64,000 nt of DNA from Calonectria ilicicola (taxonomy: Eukaryota; Ascomycota; Sordariomycetes; Hypocreales; Nectriaceae). Positions 1 through 9,207 of this stretch are shown piece by piece. Numbering within the stretch: position 1 is the first letter of the stretch; each line of letters starts with the position of its first letter. The position numbers and the translations under genes were made by a program. Where the stretch lies: NCBI GenBank assembly GCA_020809705.1, contig CP085825.1:1736001-1800000 (forward strand), read 5' to 3'. The notes beneath the pieces were generated by a model that searched no databases, was not told where the DNA came from, and saw only the letters and a list, made by a program, of their open reading frames with translations.

Positions 1-222
1 TGCGTCGTACCAGCTCCCTGAGGACTATGTCTCTCTAGATCCCGTTCAGCCACCAATTGCTCCTCCGTACAAGCGCGCTATCCAAATGCGGGCTGCCATG
101 TCCGGGTCGCCGCGATAAGATTACACAACCAAAAATAAACACCAGCGAGATACCCATAACAAAAGAAATGTTGCCGGGGGGAGGAAACCCAAAGCGGCCA
201 ATATATGCAAAACACGCTGTTA
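1..222. other. window edge, no gene seen
   Basis: Left edge of the window, lying 3' of the minus-strand GNAT-like gene. I see no coding pattern here; it probably holds that gene's 3' UTR. Confidence 0.4.
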
Positions 223-857
223 TCAGTGAAGCTTGGGCGTGGGCTTCTCGGCTGGGCCTGGCAGTTCGAGTACCACTAAGCCAGCCGAGGGTCCCTTATC
301 AAAGTCGAGGGCGCCAAGTTCCCGCCTGTACATCCTAGCGGCAGGGCCATCGTGTGTCATGAGCATAAGGCCGCGCAAGTCTTTCCACTCGTCGACAATC
401 TCTTTGAGGCAGCGCATTAACCACGATGCCAGCCCTTTGCACTGGAATTCGTCGATGACAAAGACGTCTGTGAGATAGGCAAATGTGACATAATCTGTGA
501 CTAGGCGGGCAAAGCCGACCATTTTGAATTTCGAGCCGTCTTTGGGTGCGATGAGTCCTTGTGCTGTGCGGATCGTGTTAACCGAGGCTGAATAGACGAT
601 GCTGTGACATATGAGGGGTACATACTCTTCATCTCTTCGGCGGTCTGGGGAACCCAGTATATCGCCAAGGTCATGCAGTTGTTGAGAAGCTTGTAGAGTT
701 GTGAAGGCTCAAGGGAGTTGCTCCACCACTGATCATCTAGGGACTTGTTGAAGACTTGGGGATCGAGATAGGACTTGTCGTTTGTGAGGAAGAAGTTGTC
801 GCGATACCAGAAACGGGGCTCGCCCTCGGGCTGCATGACGATGTCTCGAGAACCCAT
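223..857 (-). CDS. GNAT-family N-acetyltransferase-like protein, two exons
   Basis: Predicted 190-residue protein. Exon 1 is 857-626 and exon 2 is 563-223. They are joined over a 62-bp intron (donor GTATGT, acceptor CACAG) that links MTLAIYWVPQTAEEMK to TQGLIAPKDG. Splicing at an alternative AAG six bases further on would also stay in frame. The second exon carries the GNAT signature: a beta-strand pair around FARLVTDYVTFAYLTDVFV, then QCKGLASWLM in the acetyl-CoA pyrophosphate-binding position (Q-x-x-G-x-A), then a helix and the usual C-terminal RELG turn. The family transfers acetyl groups from acetyl-CoA to amines; the substrate cannot be read from the sequence. No signal peptide or membrane segment is seen, so a cytosolic or nuclear location is inferred. 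The ATG at 857 is the first in frame and starts MGSRDIVMQPEGEP. Confidence 0.75.
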
Positions 858-2288
858 CTTGGAGTTGGAGGATTGGACGGCGACGGCGATGGCTGGTGGT
901 GTGCTGCGATAGGATGCGATAGGGTAGGATTCTAGGCAAAGGACCGTGGTATTGGAACCTTCTCTTTGGTTGCGTCTCTTGATGGAGCGGTTGTGTTGTA
1001 TCCACCCACTTTCTCGTGTGTTCCCGTGTTATGATATTGGAAGATTCCAAGTTTGCGTTCTGGTGGCGAGGAACCCTTTTGGATTTCCGTCAGGGCAATC
1101 AATGATAGTTTCACGCGGGAGTCCTCCGCGCCCGTTCCGGCTAGTGGCGGCTTTCAATGACGATGAGGGGCCGACCGTGTGATCTATGCTTGGGAGCACT
1201 AATAGTCTGGCTCAGAGGCAAACGGTTGGTTGGGAGTCGGACTGCGGGTCATGTGAAGCAGTTGGTAAGGTTTAGTTGCGGGGAGAAAGCAGCCAAGGGA
1301 AGAGAGGATAAGGCAGATGATGATGGAATGGTGGATATGGCCGTGATGGATTGGGGCTGGAGGCGAGGGTCCGTGTCAATGGGAAGTGCGGGGAAGAAGC
1401 AGGTTGATTGTTTTGGGTTCTCGTGAGAGATGTGGTAGATTTATTGTTATTATTATACCCATGGAGGGCTCGGTCAGATCTGGGGATGCGCAATGGGTTG
1501 CTACACAACCGAAGGCCGTTGCAGCATTATCATGATGATGATGGCGCGCATGGTCCCCCCCGAGGCACGACCAATGCAGCTTACTGGCTCGCATGACTTG
1601 GCTTATACCGCCCCGTCCACCTATCGCGGCCGCAACTGCACAGACAACAGGTGGAACTCGAGCAAGAGAGGCACGCAGGCGCAACGCTGTCTGTCCCTGG
1701 ACTGACTAGGCAGGAGGCTGAAAAGGCGGACAGCGGGGGGGGGGGGAGGAGATAAGGGAAATGACGAGTTTGGACCGGGCTTCGGGTCGTAGGGCGCAAT
1801 TGGCGTTTTGACGGCGGGCTCTTGGTGGCGGAACCATGACGGTCGGCCACGGCGGTAGGGCGGCCATCTCACCGATTGAGCCTCTCCCGCAAGCGGGCAG
1901 CAGGGAAAGGCACGGGTAGATACGGTCAGGATCGCGTCTGCCGTGCGCCCATCCCCCTCCAGGGTTGCTTATTTTACGTACGAGTTTGGGGCTGTCGGTT
2001 GATGCATTAGGAATGTATCAACGAGTGGCGCAGTCAGAAATGCAGGAAAATGCAGCGTCTAGATCGAAGAGATGCATGTGTCATTGGAGAGGATGAGGAG
2101 CAGGATGCAGATGGTGGGCGTCATTGTGAAATGCAAGAGATTGGGCAAAAGGCGGGGGAGGCGAGGCGAAGCGAGGTAGTTTGGACAATCAATCAGTCAA
2201 TGGGTCAAGTAGCAAAAGCGAACGGAGGAGACAAGAGGCGGGGTTGAATAACTATCGTTGTTATTAAAACTGTCTGACAGGATAGCAT
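858..2288. other. intergenic, 1.4 kb
   Basis: Upstream region of the GNAT-like gene and downstream region of the secreted-protein gene. It contains a CT/GA-rich promoter-like stretch and a G-run at about 1735-1751. Open frames here are short, low-complexity and overlap on both strands, so I do not call a gene. Confidence 0.4.
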
Positions 2289-2918
2289 CTACAGCATGGC
2301 GTAGACGGCGGCACCAGCCACGAGAGCCACAAGGGCGCTGCCGGCGGACATGGAGGAGGCACCGGCAGTGGAGGCGGTGGGGGTGGAGGCAGCGCCGGAG
2401 CTGGAGCCGGAACCAGAGCCGGATCCGGAGGCCGGGGTGGAGTAGGCAGGGGCGGCAGTGACAACAGTGCCGTTGGCGCTCTGGACAGCCGACTCGGACT
2501 CGGACTCAGCGACGGCGGTGCTCAGGGTGGTCTTGACCTTGTCGGTCTTGGGAGCATCGGTGATGGTGGCCTCGTAGCTGTCCTTCTTGGTGGTCTTGGC
2601 GGGGACCTCGGTGGTGGTGGGTGCAGCGGCCTCAGAGGTCTGGAGGTCGAGGTAGCTGGGCGAGTAGGTCTCGGTTCCCTCGTACGAAGGGCAGCCGGGC
2701 ACGTTGGTCTTGGGGGGAGCGCGGCCGCCACCGCAGTCGAGGAACTCGCAGATCTCGCCGGTGCCGGGGACGTACCAGATGCGGCTGGCGTAGGGAGTGC
2801 CGCCGCCGGTGGGCTTGACGACGGTGTCGGACGAGACGCAGCCGGCGATGTCGGTCCTGGCCATGGCCGGGGCGGCCAGGAGGAGGGCAGCAGCAGTGAA
2901 GAGCTTGACGGCAGACAT
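2289..2918 (-). CDS. small secreted cysteine-containing protein with predicted GPI anchor
   Basis: A 209-residue intronless protein. Residues 1-20 (MSAVKLFTAAALLLAAPAMA) form a signal peptide with AMA cleavage. The mature N-terminal core to about residue 90 has four cysteines (C27, C57, C62, C76) and the conserved-looking blocks IWYVPGTGEICEFLDCGGG and PPKTNVPGCPSYEGTETYSP. From about residue 95 the chain becomes Ser/Thr/Ala-rich with acidic stretches, as in O-glycosylated wall proteins. It ends in a hydrophobic tail (SALVALVAGAAVYAML) preceded by small residues, the expected pattern for a GPI attachment signal. The protein is therefore probably at the plasma membrane or cell wall. I do not recognise a catalytic fold. 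The core resembles a widespread ascomycete family of small secreted proteins whose function I cannot state. Confidence 0.8.
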   Translation of the reverse strand: MSAVKLFTAAALLLAAPAMARTDIAGCVSSDTVVKPTGGGTPYASRIWYVPGTGEICEFLDCGGGRAPPKTNVPGCPSYEGTETYSPSYLDLQTSEAAAPTTTEVPAKTTKKDSYEATITDAPKTDKVKTTLSTAVAESESESAVQSANGTVVTAAPAYSTPASGSGSGSGSSSGAASTPTASTAGASSMSAGSALVALVAGAAVYAML

Positions 2919-4857
2919 GTTGACGGTGGTTATTACTGGATTAACGATTTGATTTGCTTGCGAGTTGAACGAGAGGACGACCAGTTGTGATGTCGGTCTG
3001 GGGACTGTTGCAAAGAACGAATGGACTGGAGAAACGGTATTATTCCCTAACGACTCAAAAAACTCCCCTCTGCTGTTTCGTGGGAGGCCATGACTTTATA
3101 ATAAGTCAGCAACTAGCTAACGGTCAACAGGCCATTGTCAGACAAGGAGGCGGCAACAAACGTGCCGCCTCTCGCCAACGCTTGATTCTATTTCGAACTA
3201 GCTTGGAAAATCTCTCCCCCAGCGCTTGCTTGCCGTCCCTGACCAGTCGGCTCCGACACCAGGCAACAGGGCCCATCTTTAGGTTTTGGAGCGCGTTATT
3301 CAACGAATCCTAGGGCTGAGATTGCCTCCAAGCGCCTGTAAGGGGGGATCCTTTCAGGGGATGGGGATCCCAAGAGAAGCCCCTGGAGCAGCTGGAGCAG
3401 TGGGTCGACTATTGCTTGAGTGGCGACTCCATGGCCGGTTGCTTCTCGATTCGGTGCTAGAGGCTCGGCCAAAGGGCGCGCGATCGGACGAGAGATGCGG
3501 TGGGAATGGGGCTTGAGAGACTCATTATTGCCGGTAATTACCAACATTTCAAAACTAGCCTGCATTGCTTTGTCAAACCTGAATCCTCGTCGCGCTTTTG
3601 CTCTTGCGCACTAGATCTAGCATGAAAGGGGCGTGGTGCTGCAGGCCAAGCCTGAGTGGTGCATCACGACCCATCCACGCTTGAAATGGCAATGCTGCTG
3701 GCATTCCTATTCGCCCGTTTGCCATTAGGCTCAGCTGTTGGTGTTGCTGCTCATTTAACCATGCATCGTTGCCACCAACACCGATCTCGCGAGTCCGTGT
3801 GATGAAAGACGTCGGTAGCTTTTTTTCTCTCTCTTTTAGTACGTATCAATAAAAACAGACGGACGACAAGAGAGTATGGAGTAGCGAGGAAACTAGCCGA
3901 ATCGCATGGACGGCCCCTGGTCCGATCCCTCTTTTCCGACTCGCGAGTTTATTCGAAAAAAGCGGCCCACGCCAATATGAGTATGCTTACCCAATCCTCC
4001 ATTATACGCGCCAGTCGGTGGGATTCCGGAGTTAATGCCTGGAAATTTCCATCTCTCATCCCGATCCACCCGAGCACACGATGCAGCCCCCGAATCAAGT
4101 TGGCTTGCTCATGCTAGACGGTGAGAGACGGCGAGAGAGCTGGCAAGTCGAGTCATGTTGGCCAAGGACCCAGTTACCGAGAATGGTTGAATAAGGTCAA
4201 GCGCCAATATTGTAACAAAAAAGGTTTCACAGGCCCCCTGGTCCATGATCTGTGGGATCCGACGTTACAACCCTCTGCTGCGTCTGAGGACATTGCAAAT
4301 GTCGGTTAATCAGTGCGCCAGACTACACGTGGTGAATCACGTTGGATTGGCCAACTGTTGTGTTGTTAGCTGGAGTTTGGACGTACCACATTCCCCATGT
4401 GGCAGGCGAGTTTCTTAGCTCCGGAAAGGATTCAAGAAATGAGCATCACTGTAAAAATAGAATGCGCTTACTCTAACTGCATTTATTGTAACGTGCACCG
4501 CAACATGGACATGCTCTCATCAGGCTTCACTGCCAGTACCATGCTCTAGTGACATGCCACTCATTATGCCATACCGGACACGTGATTTAGTGAGAACCTT
4601 TCACTAGGCCTTTTGGTCGCTTCGTCTGTCTCCGTTATTTTGGTCGAGAACAAGGTTGTACTACGAAGCAATGTTAGCCACGATATGCACATGAAACCAA
4701 TGTATTGTATTGATAGGGATCAAACTTGCCTTGAACTATAGACTAAGGTGTCACTCCTTGAGGTATCCCCTCTACTCCTTTGGTAACGCCGCTGTCGGAG
4801 ACTCATTCGTCCAGATCGATGAGTTCTTCATCACCCAGAATTCATTCAATCAGATGT
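2919..4857. other. intergenic, 1.9 kb
   Basis: Upstream region of the secreted-protein gene and the 3' flank of the F-box gene. Base composition shifts from GC-rich to clearly AT-richer at roughly 3.8-4.3 kb. I see no credible coding region. Confidence 0.4.
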
Positions 4858-6225
4858 CTACATTGGATTGGAAGCATCGAATTCATGATGTATTTCTTGC
4901 CAGAACAGTGTATCGGCTTCAACAGCAAATAGTTCCTGATATCGAGGCATTGGAGCACACGGTAACTCTCCATGAAAATCTTGACCATTCTCATCGGCCT
5001 GGTTCCAGCATGCCAGTGGTCCATCCACATTGGAGCTAGAGCTTGCGAAACGAGAGCCTGGAATTGAGAACTCTTTCAGACAAGCCCAAAATCTATCCTC
5101 TAGTGAGGTAAATGAGCCGAGGCGATGGTAGGTGGCCAGTTGAAGCGTGAACCCCGTTTTTCCATTAAGAATTTTGATTGTGTAATCCGTGAAACAAAAT
5201 TGGCAAGACGATCCAACCATGTCACATTCCATGGCTTCCGGGGAGGACAGTACCTGGGGTATGGGTTGACCAATTGCATGGCATGAAGATGCCCACATCG
5301 AACTCCTTCTCATGATGTCTGGATAACCTATTAGATGCAGACAAATTGGTAGTTTTATGGCGTCAAGAAGCCTTCCGTACTTTGCCGGGTCCACCTCAGG
5401 TCCAGAAATGGAGTGATAACGGGCCAAATATAATTCTCCTTTGATGATTTTCGCACTCTGGGTATGTGTGAAGTCCCATATTAGAGCATCAAATTCTTTC
5501 AGGGATGCCTCTTTTTGATGATACGGCTGGCGCTTCTCCGGTTTCTTTCGCCAACTCCTGGTAATTCGGCGACACCTAGTCCTTGATTCACGTTCGAGAG
5601 CTAGTTTTCGATTTAAGGCAACCAGGGTCTGGAATGCTTTTTTTCTCTTCAGTCTAGTAAAGTATTGTCCTTGTGGGTGTTGGTTCATTGGGAAATGAGC
5701 AGCTATCCTTTGGGTACTGTCGAGGTCGATAATTCGCTGGAATTGATAATGGTATTCCAGACTTGTAACCGGCAGTAATCCTTTTAATACAAGCCGAGCC
5801 TCAGAAAAACCAATGCTTAATTTCTCTTCGCTTGTCTTCCAACAAAGAAATCGGTTGAAGGGCGGTGATATATGTGCATATTCCCAAGAGTGAGCCAACA
5901 GATACCTGCGCCCCGAATAGCACACATGTTTTTGCTTGCACCAAACTCTATTATATAGACGGAATTTAAAAAGGCGGTAGCATTCAAAGCAGTAGACATA
6001 GTTTGGTAGATCCCGTTCCAGGCTCAAGAGCAGCTGTTCATATTCCTCTTGCGGTATATCATTTGCAGGAAGCTCACCAGCTGGATAAATGGATGCAAAT
6101 AGCCACTTGCACGTCAAGGCCAAAGTGATTCGGGATATCGTCGGGAGATTATGGATAAGGAGAAGTAGAATGTCCAAAGGTAGATAAGAAAAGAACGGGA
6201 ACGGCGATTGACTTGGACTTGTCAT
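4858..6225 (-). CDS. F-box-like protein, intronless, AT-rich gene
   Basis: Predicted 455-residue protein from an ATG at 6225 to a TAG at 4858. Residues about 14-48 (LPLDILLLLIHNLP then LALTCKWLFASIYP) match the fungal F-box pattern, which would bind Skp1 in an SCF ubiquitin ligase. The rest is a long, mostly helical, Cys- and Trp-containing region with no recognised repeat (YCFECYRLFKFRLYNRVWCKQ, later a charged segment RTRCRRITRSWRKKPEKRQ). Such a C-terminus would select the substrate, which is unknown. The gene and flanks are AT-richer than the neighbouring housekeeping genes and codon use follows, suggesting a lineage-specific or recently expanded gene. Many ascomycetes carry large, fast-evolving families of such F-box proteins. 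The F-box call rests on the N-terminal motif only. Confidence 0.65.
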   Translation of the reverse strand: MTSPSQSPFPFFSYLPLDILLLLIHNLPTISRITLALTCKWLFASIYPAGELPANDIPQEEYEQLLLSLERDLPNYVYCFECYRLFKFRLYNRVWCKQKHVCYSGRRYLLAHSWEYAHISPPFNRFLCWKTSEEKLSIGFSEARLVLKGLLPVTSLEYHYQFQRIIDLDSTQRIAAHFPMNQHPQGQYFTRLKRKKAFQTLVALNRKLALERESRTRCRRITRSWRKKPEKRQPYHQKEASLKEFDALIWDFTHTQSAKIIKGELYLARYHSISGPEVDPAKYGRLLDAIKLPICLHLIGYPDIMRRSSMWASSCHAIGQPIPQVLSSPEAMECDMVGSSCQFCFTDYTIKILNGKTGFTLQLATYHRLGSFTSLEDRFWACLKEFSIPGSRFASSSSNVDGPLACWNQADENGQDFHGELPCAPMPRYQELFAVEADTLFWQEIHHEFDASNPM

Positions 6226-7406
6226 GGTTGAAATATCTATAATTTGGAGAACTGTGCTAGATGAAATATTTTCTGGTCCGGTAGAGGGAACGACTGCTAT
6301 ATATAATGTCTTCTACTTTGAGAGTGAAGCGATAGTGAAAGCCTAAACATAAAAACGCACAGGTTCGATCTGCATTTGAGTCAACCCGGCGCTCCCCGTT
6401 TCCCTGGTTCAAGCATAGTTAAAATTTTTACTCCAACAATATCCGTAGATGTGCTGATGTATTATTCATCCATTTATTTGGTTATTTTCGTGTAATATTC
6501 TCTTTTGAGTTCGTAATTTCAGCGTCCACTTCAAACCATAGTGGGTTCAAAGTTGCTGCCCATCAAAGTTGTGTGCCGTACATGGCTGCAAGGGAGTTAA
6601 TTGTACAGTAGGGGCACATATGGGGGATAGAAAACATAAAGCGCTGGGCTTGCCATCACTCTCGTCTGGGGAAAGTAGATTCCCATGGAAACCTTGGCGG
6701 AAATTTTAACTAATGGTGTTGATTTTATTTTATTTTTTATAAAAAAACATGGCTCGAGTGATTGCGTGCAACTTCAAAATATCCCCAAAAGGAATGAAGG
6801 ACGACACGCAGCACGGAGAATGGCACACAACAAACAATATGAAAAGAATCTAAAAGGTTGTTCCTGTAAGCCTCGCATTTTATTAACTTTGGAATATTAA
6901 GAGAAACCGATGCCACAGTCCACGCTTTTATCACATGGAAGAAGCGAAAGCCAATGCCACAATATGCGCGTTGACAAAAGGGTTCGGAACAAAGTTTATA
7001 TACAATACACCATAAGAAAGATCGTGCTCCGGCGACTTCTTTACCTTCAACACTACAAAACTCAGATGGTCTGAAATATCGATTGATAGTAAAAGAAAGA
7101 AAATACATATCACCCATGCACAGTAAACTTTATTTACGCGGATGGAAGATGGCAGCAAAAGATACAAGTACAACATTGGAATTTTTTTCATCAACACTAC
7201 ACACAGGTACTAACACAACGAAGGATCGGTCAAGCTTTAAATAGCGAATACGCACGAAGATTGTAATTGAACAATAAAAAGTAAAAGTAGATTGATCAGT
7301 TGAGACAAAAGTACATAATGATATTCGAACAAAGACAAGTTACAGTCATTAAAAACCGGGAAACCAACGGTATCCCCTAGTCTGGCGAAAGAGAGAAATT
7401 CCACTT
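6226..7406. other. intergenic, AT-rich
   Basis: Upstream region of the F-box gene and 3' flank of the Cpc1-type gene. It contains a TGAGTCA heptamer at 6377-6383, 152 bp upstream of the F-box ATG. That 7-mer class is expected about eight times by chance in 64 kb, so it is only noted. The open frames at 6.7-7.2 kb look random. Confidence 0.35.
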
Positions 7407-8837
7407 TTAGTTTTGCACACCGGCGTGTGCGAGAGCGATCTTCTTCCAATGATCTCGCTCCTCTTCCAACTTTGCGATGCGCTCTTCCAATTCCTCAAAT
7501 CGCTGAGCCTTCCTCTCACGCGACTTTCGGGCAGCCAATGTGTTGCGAGCACGCTTCATGGCGATAATGTCGCTAGGATCCTCCACAATGATAGGAGGAA
7601 GGGGCTTGTCACGCTTACGAGCGTTGACACCAGAAACCGACGAGTGACGAGAAGAGCTCGGGGGTGAGTTAGCCGACTTCCGGCGAGCAGAAGACGATCG
7701 GCTTGTGGACTCGAACTCATCAGAGTTCTGAGCAGGAGAGTTCTCGGCACTTGGTGCGCTTGGTACATTGGGCTTCTCCGCGACAGCTGCAACAGCAGAA
7801 GCATCTTGCTGAGGGAACAGTGGGAACCAAGGGTCACCGGCACTCTCGAAATCAGCAGTGCCAAAGTTTGGTGAGACGTCGTATCCATCAAAGTCAGGAG
7901 ACTCATTGTAGATGGATGGGGATGTCAAGGCCGTAAGGGCCGACGAGTTTGGAGCAGACATGAAGGGCTCTTGCACGAGTAGATCCTGGGGCGAAATAGT
8001 GCCCAGGTTGGAAGTAGAGCTGGAAGCGCTGGCACTGAAATCAAAGACAGTGGGGACAGCTGGTGAGGAGAAGGCCGTGTTGGCCCCGCCCTCGAAGGCA
8101 GTGAACTCTTCGAGTTCGACGTCTGTATTACATTGTGAGCGGGGGCAGTCAGGTGGAGTATGCGGGGGAGACAAACCTGCAGCGTTCATCATCTTGGCGG
8201 TTTGTGGCACGCTACCGGTACTCTGGGAAAATAGAGGAACAGGCGGGCGAGCCGGACGAGACTGCTGGTTCAAGGTGGTGGACGACGAAGGAGCCGAAGA
8301 AGCGTAAAACTGATTCGAGAGGCGATTTGCGTTTGCAGTAGACGATTGTTGACCAAAAGCCTGGAGTAACTGGGCTACTCGTTGATTCTGGACAGCGGGG
8401 GAAACGGGCTGTTGACGACGGATTTGCTGGTGAGACGAGTGACGACGCTGTGATGGCAGCGAGGCTGTAGACCGATTAAGGGGCTGACGAGGCTGATCGA
8501 ACAAGACAAAGTCCTGCTGCGGGGTTTCGGGACTCTGGAGTTGATGCGCGGATGATGCCGGCAGGCTGGAATTCGTGGAGGGAAGCCATGGTGACTGGGG
8601 ATCCGTGGTGAAGACTGGGAAGTCTTGGCCTGAAATGGTGGCGGTTGTGAGGGAACTTGAGCTGATGCTATTCAGAGCAGGGCTGAAGTTCAGATCGACC
8701 GGGAGGCGAGCTGAACGGGGGGGTTGAGTGGGGAGATGTGTGGAAAAGTCCGGAGACGGAATTTTGACTGAGGGGGGGGAGACGTTGGAAGGGGGGTTGT
8801 TTAGAACATCTTGATGGTCGCCTGAGGCGCTGAGCAA
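7407..8837 (-). CDS. cpc1: Cpc1/CpcA/Gcn4-type bZIP transcription factor; start unresolved
   Basis: The C-terminus carries the diagnostic Gcn4-class bZIP: PLPPIIVEDPSD, then the basic region NTLAARKSRERKAQR, then a short zipper ending in IALAHAGVQN just before TAA at 7407. Fungal orthologues bind TGACTCA elements and activate amino-acid biosynthesis genes when amino acids are scarce. Upstream blocks such as QDFVLFDQP, NQRVAQLLQA and LEEFTAFEGGANTAFSSP fit the activation half of the CpcA family. A 54-bp intron (8123-8176, GTTTGT...TACAG, CTGAC branch) lies inside the open frame and is a multiple of three. Removing it joins MMNAA to DVELEEF. The open frame runs to 8960 without an in-frame ATG, so 8837 is only the first near-cognate (TTG) position. 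The true 5' end needs a spliced first exon, a non-AUG start, or a sequence correction. Confidence 0.88.
   Translation of the reverse strand: MLSASGDHQDVLNNPPSNVSPPSVKIPSPDFSTHLPTQPPRSARLPVDLNFSPALNSISSSSLTTATISGQDFPVFTTDPQSPWLPSTNSSLPASSAHQLQSPETPQQDFVLFDQPRQPLNRSTASLPSQRRHSSHQQIRRQQPVSPAVQNQRVAQLLQAFGQQSSTANANRLSNQFYASSAPSSSTTLNQQSRPARPPVPLFSQSTGSVPQTAKMMNAAGLSPPHTPPDCPRSQCNTDVELEEFTAFEGGANTAFSSPAVPTVFDFSASASSSTSNLGTISPQDLLVQEPFMSAPNSSALTALTSPSIYNESPDFDGYDVSPNFGTADFESAGDPWFPLFPQQDASAVAAVAEKPNVPSAPSAENSPAQNSDEFESTSRSSSARRKSANSPPSSSRHSSVSGVNARKRDKPLPPIIVEDPSDIIAMKRARNTLAARKSRERKAQRFEELEERIAKLEEERDHWKKIALAHAGVQN
8123..8176 (-). other. in-frame 54-bp intron of the cpc1-type gene
   Basis: On the minus strand the segment opens with GTTTGT, has a CTGAC branch-like site, and closes with TACAG. 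It contains no stop in the coding frame and is exactly 18 codons, so an unspliced open frame looks intact. Splicing removes GLSPPHTPPDCPRSQCNT and leaves MNAADVELEEF, which fits the family better. Confidence 0.75.
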
Positions 8838-8938
8838 CTGTATAATATTCTGTGTGGATAGTATTTTGGATGATTTGGGGGGGAGGAAGTTGGTGAAGAG
8901 AAGAGAAGGAGGGAAACGGAAAGTTGTGGACCGGAAAA

Positions 8939-9067
8939 TTAGGAGAATTTGTATTTCTCAGGCAGCAAACCTGTTGCGGGAGGGCAGCGAGGGCTGTGTG
9001 CGCGTAGAGGGCAGGCTTGCGCAGCAGCGAGAGACCGAGGCGCAGGCCCACAGGTACCGCCTACCAT
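8939..9067 (-). promoter_or_regulatory. candidate uORF2 (42 codons) in the cpc1 leader
   Basis: A minus-strand ATG at 9067 in a strong context (GCCATGG) opens a 42-residue frame that ends in TAA at 8939, about 100 bp before the main open frame. Neurospora cpc-1 and Aspergillus cpcA have leader uORFs that make translation respond to amino-acid starvation, and a proximal uORF of about this size fits that scheme. An alternative reading is that this ATG, followed directly by GTAGGC, is the main start codon spliced onto the downstream frame. Confidence 0.55.
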
Positions 9068-9189
9068 GGCGTCAATGCGGGGCGTGGGAGTGCACTAACG
9101 GGTTTTCGCTGTGGGGGCTGCGATATGCTGTTAGCCGAGTACAGGCAATCGTAGGTATTGGAAACAGGGAGCGCCCTTCGGAGAGACAT
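9061..9189 (-). promoter_or_regulatory. candidate uORF1 (42 codons), overlapping uORF2
   Basis: A minus-strand ATG at 9189 in a weak context (C at -3, T at +4) opens a 42-codon frame beginning MSLRRALPVSNTYD. Its TAG at 9063-9061 overlaps the next ATG, giving the arrangement ATGGTAG. A weak first uORF overlapping a strong second one is the layout expected for leaky scanning or reinitiation control. Whether the transcript includes it is unknown. Confidence 0.45.
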
Positions 9190-9200
9190 GGGTCCGCCGA

Positions 9201-9207
9201 TGAGTCA
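9201..9207. promoter_or_regulatory. TGAGTCA (CPRE/GCRE-like) near the cpc1 5' end
   Basis: The heptamer TGAGTCA, the reverse complement of TGACTCA bound by Gcn4/Cpc1, lies 12 bp upstream of uORF1. Autoregulation of cpc-1 through such sites is known in Neurospora. The heptamer class is expected about eight times by chance in a window this size, so location is the main support. Confidence 0.4.

Noticed and set aside
6377..6383. TGAGTCA upstream of the F-box gene (and another at 35440-35446)
   Set aside because: About eight such heptamers are expected by chance in 64 kb; no functional link beyond proximity.
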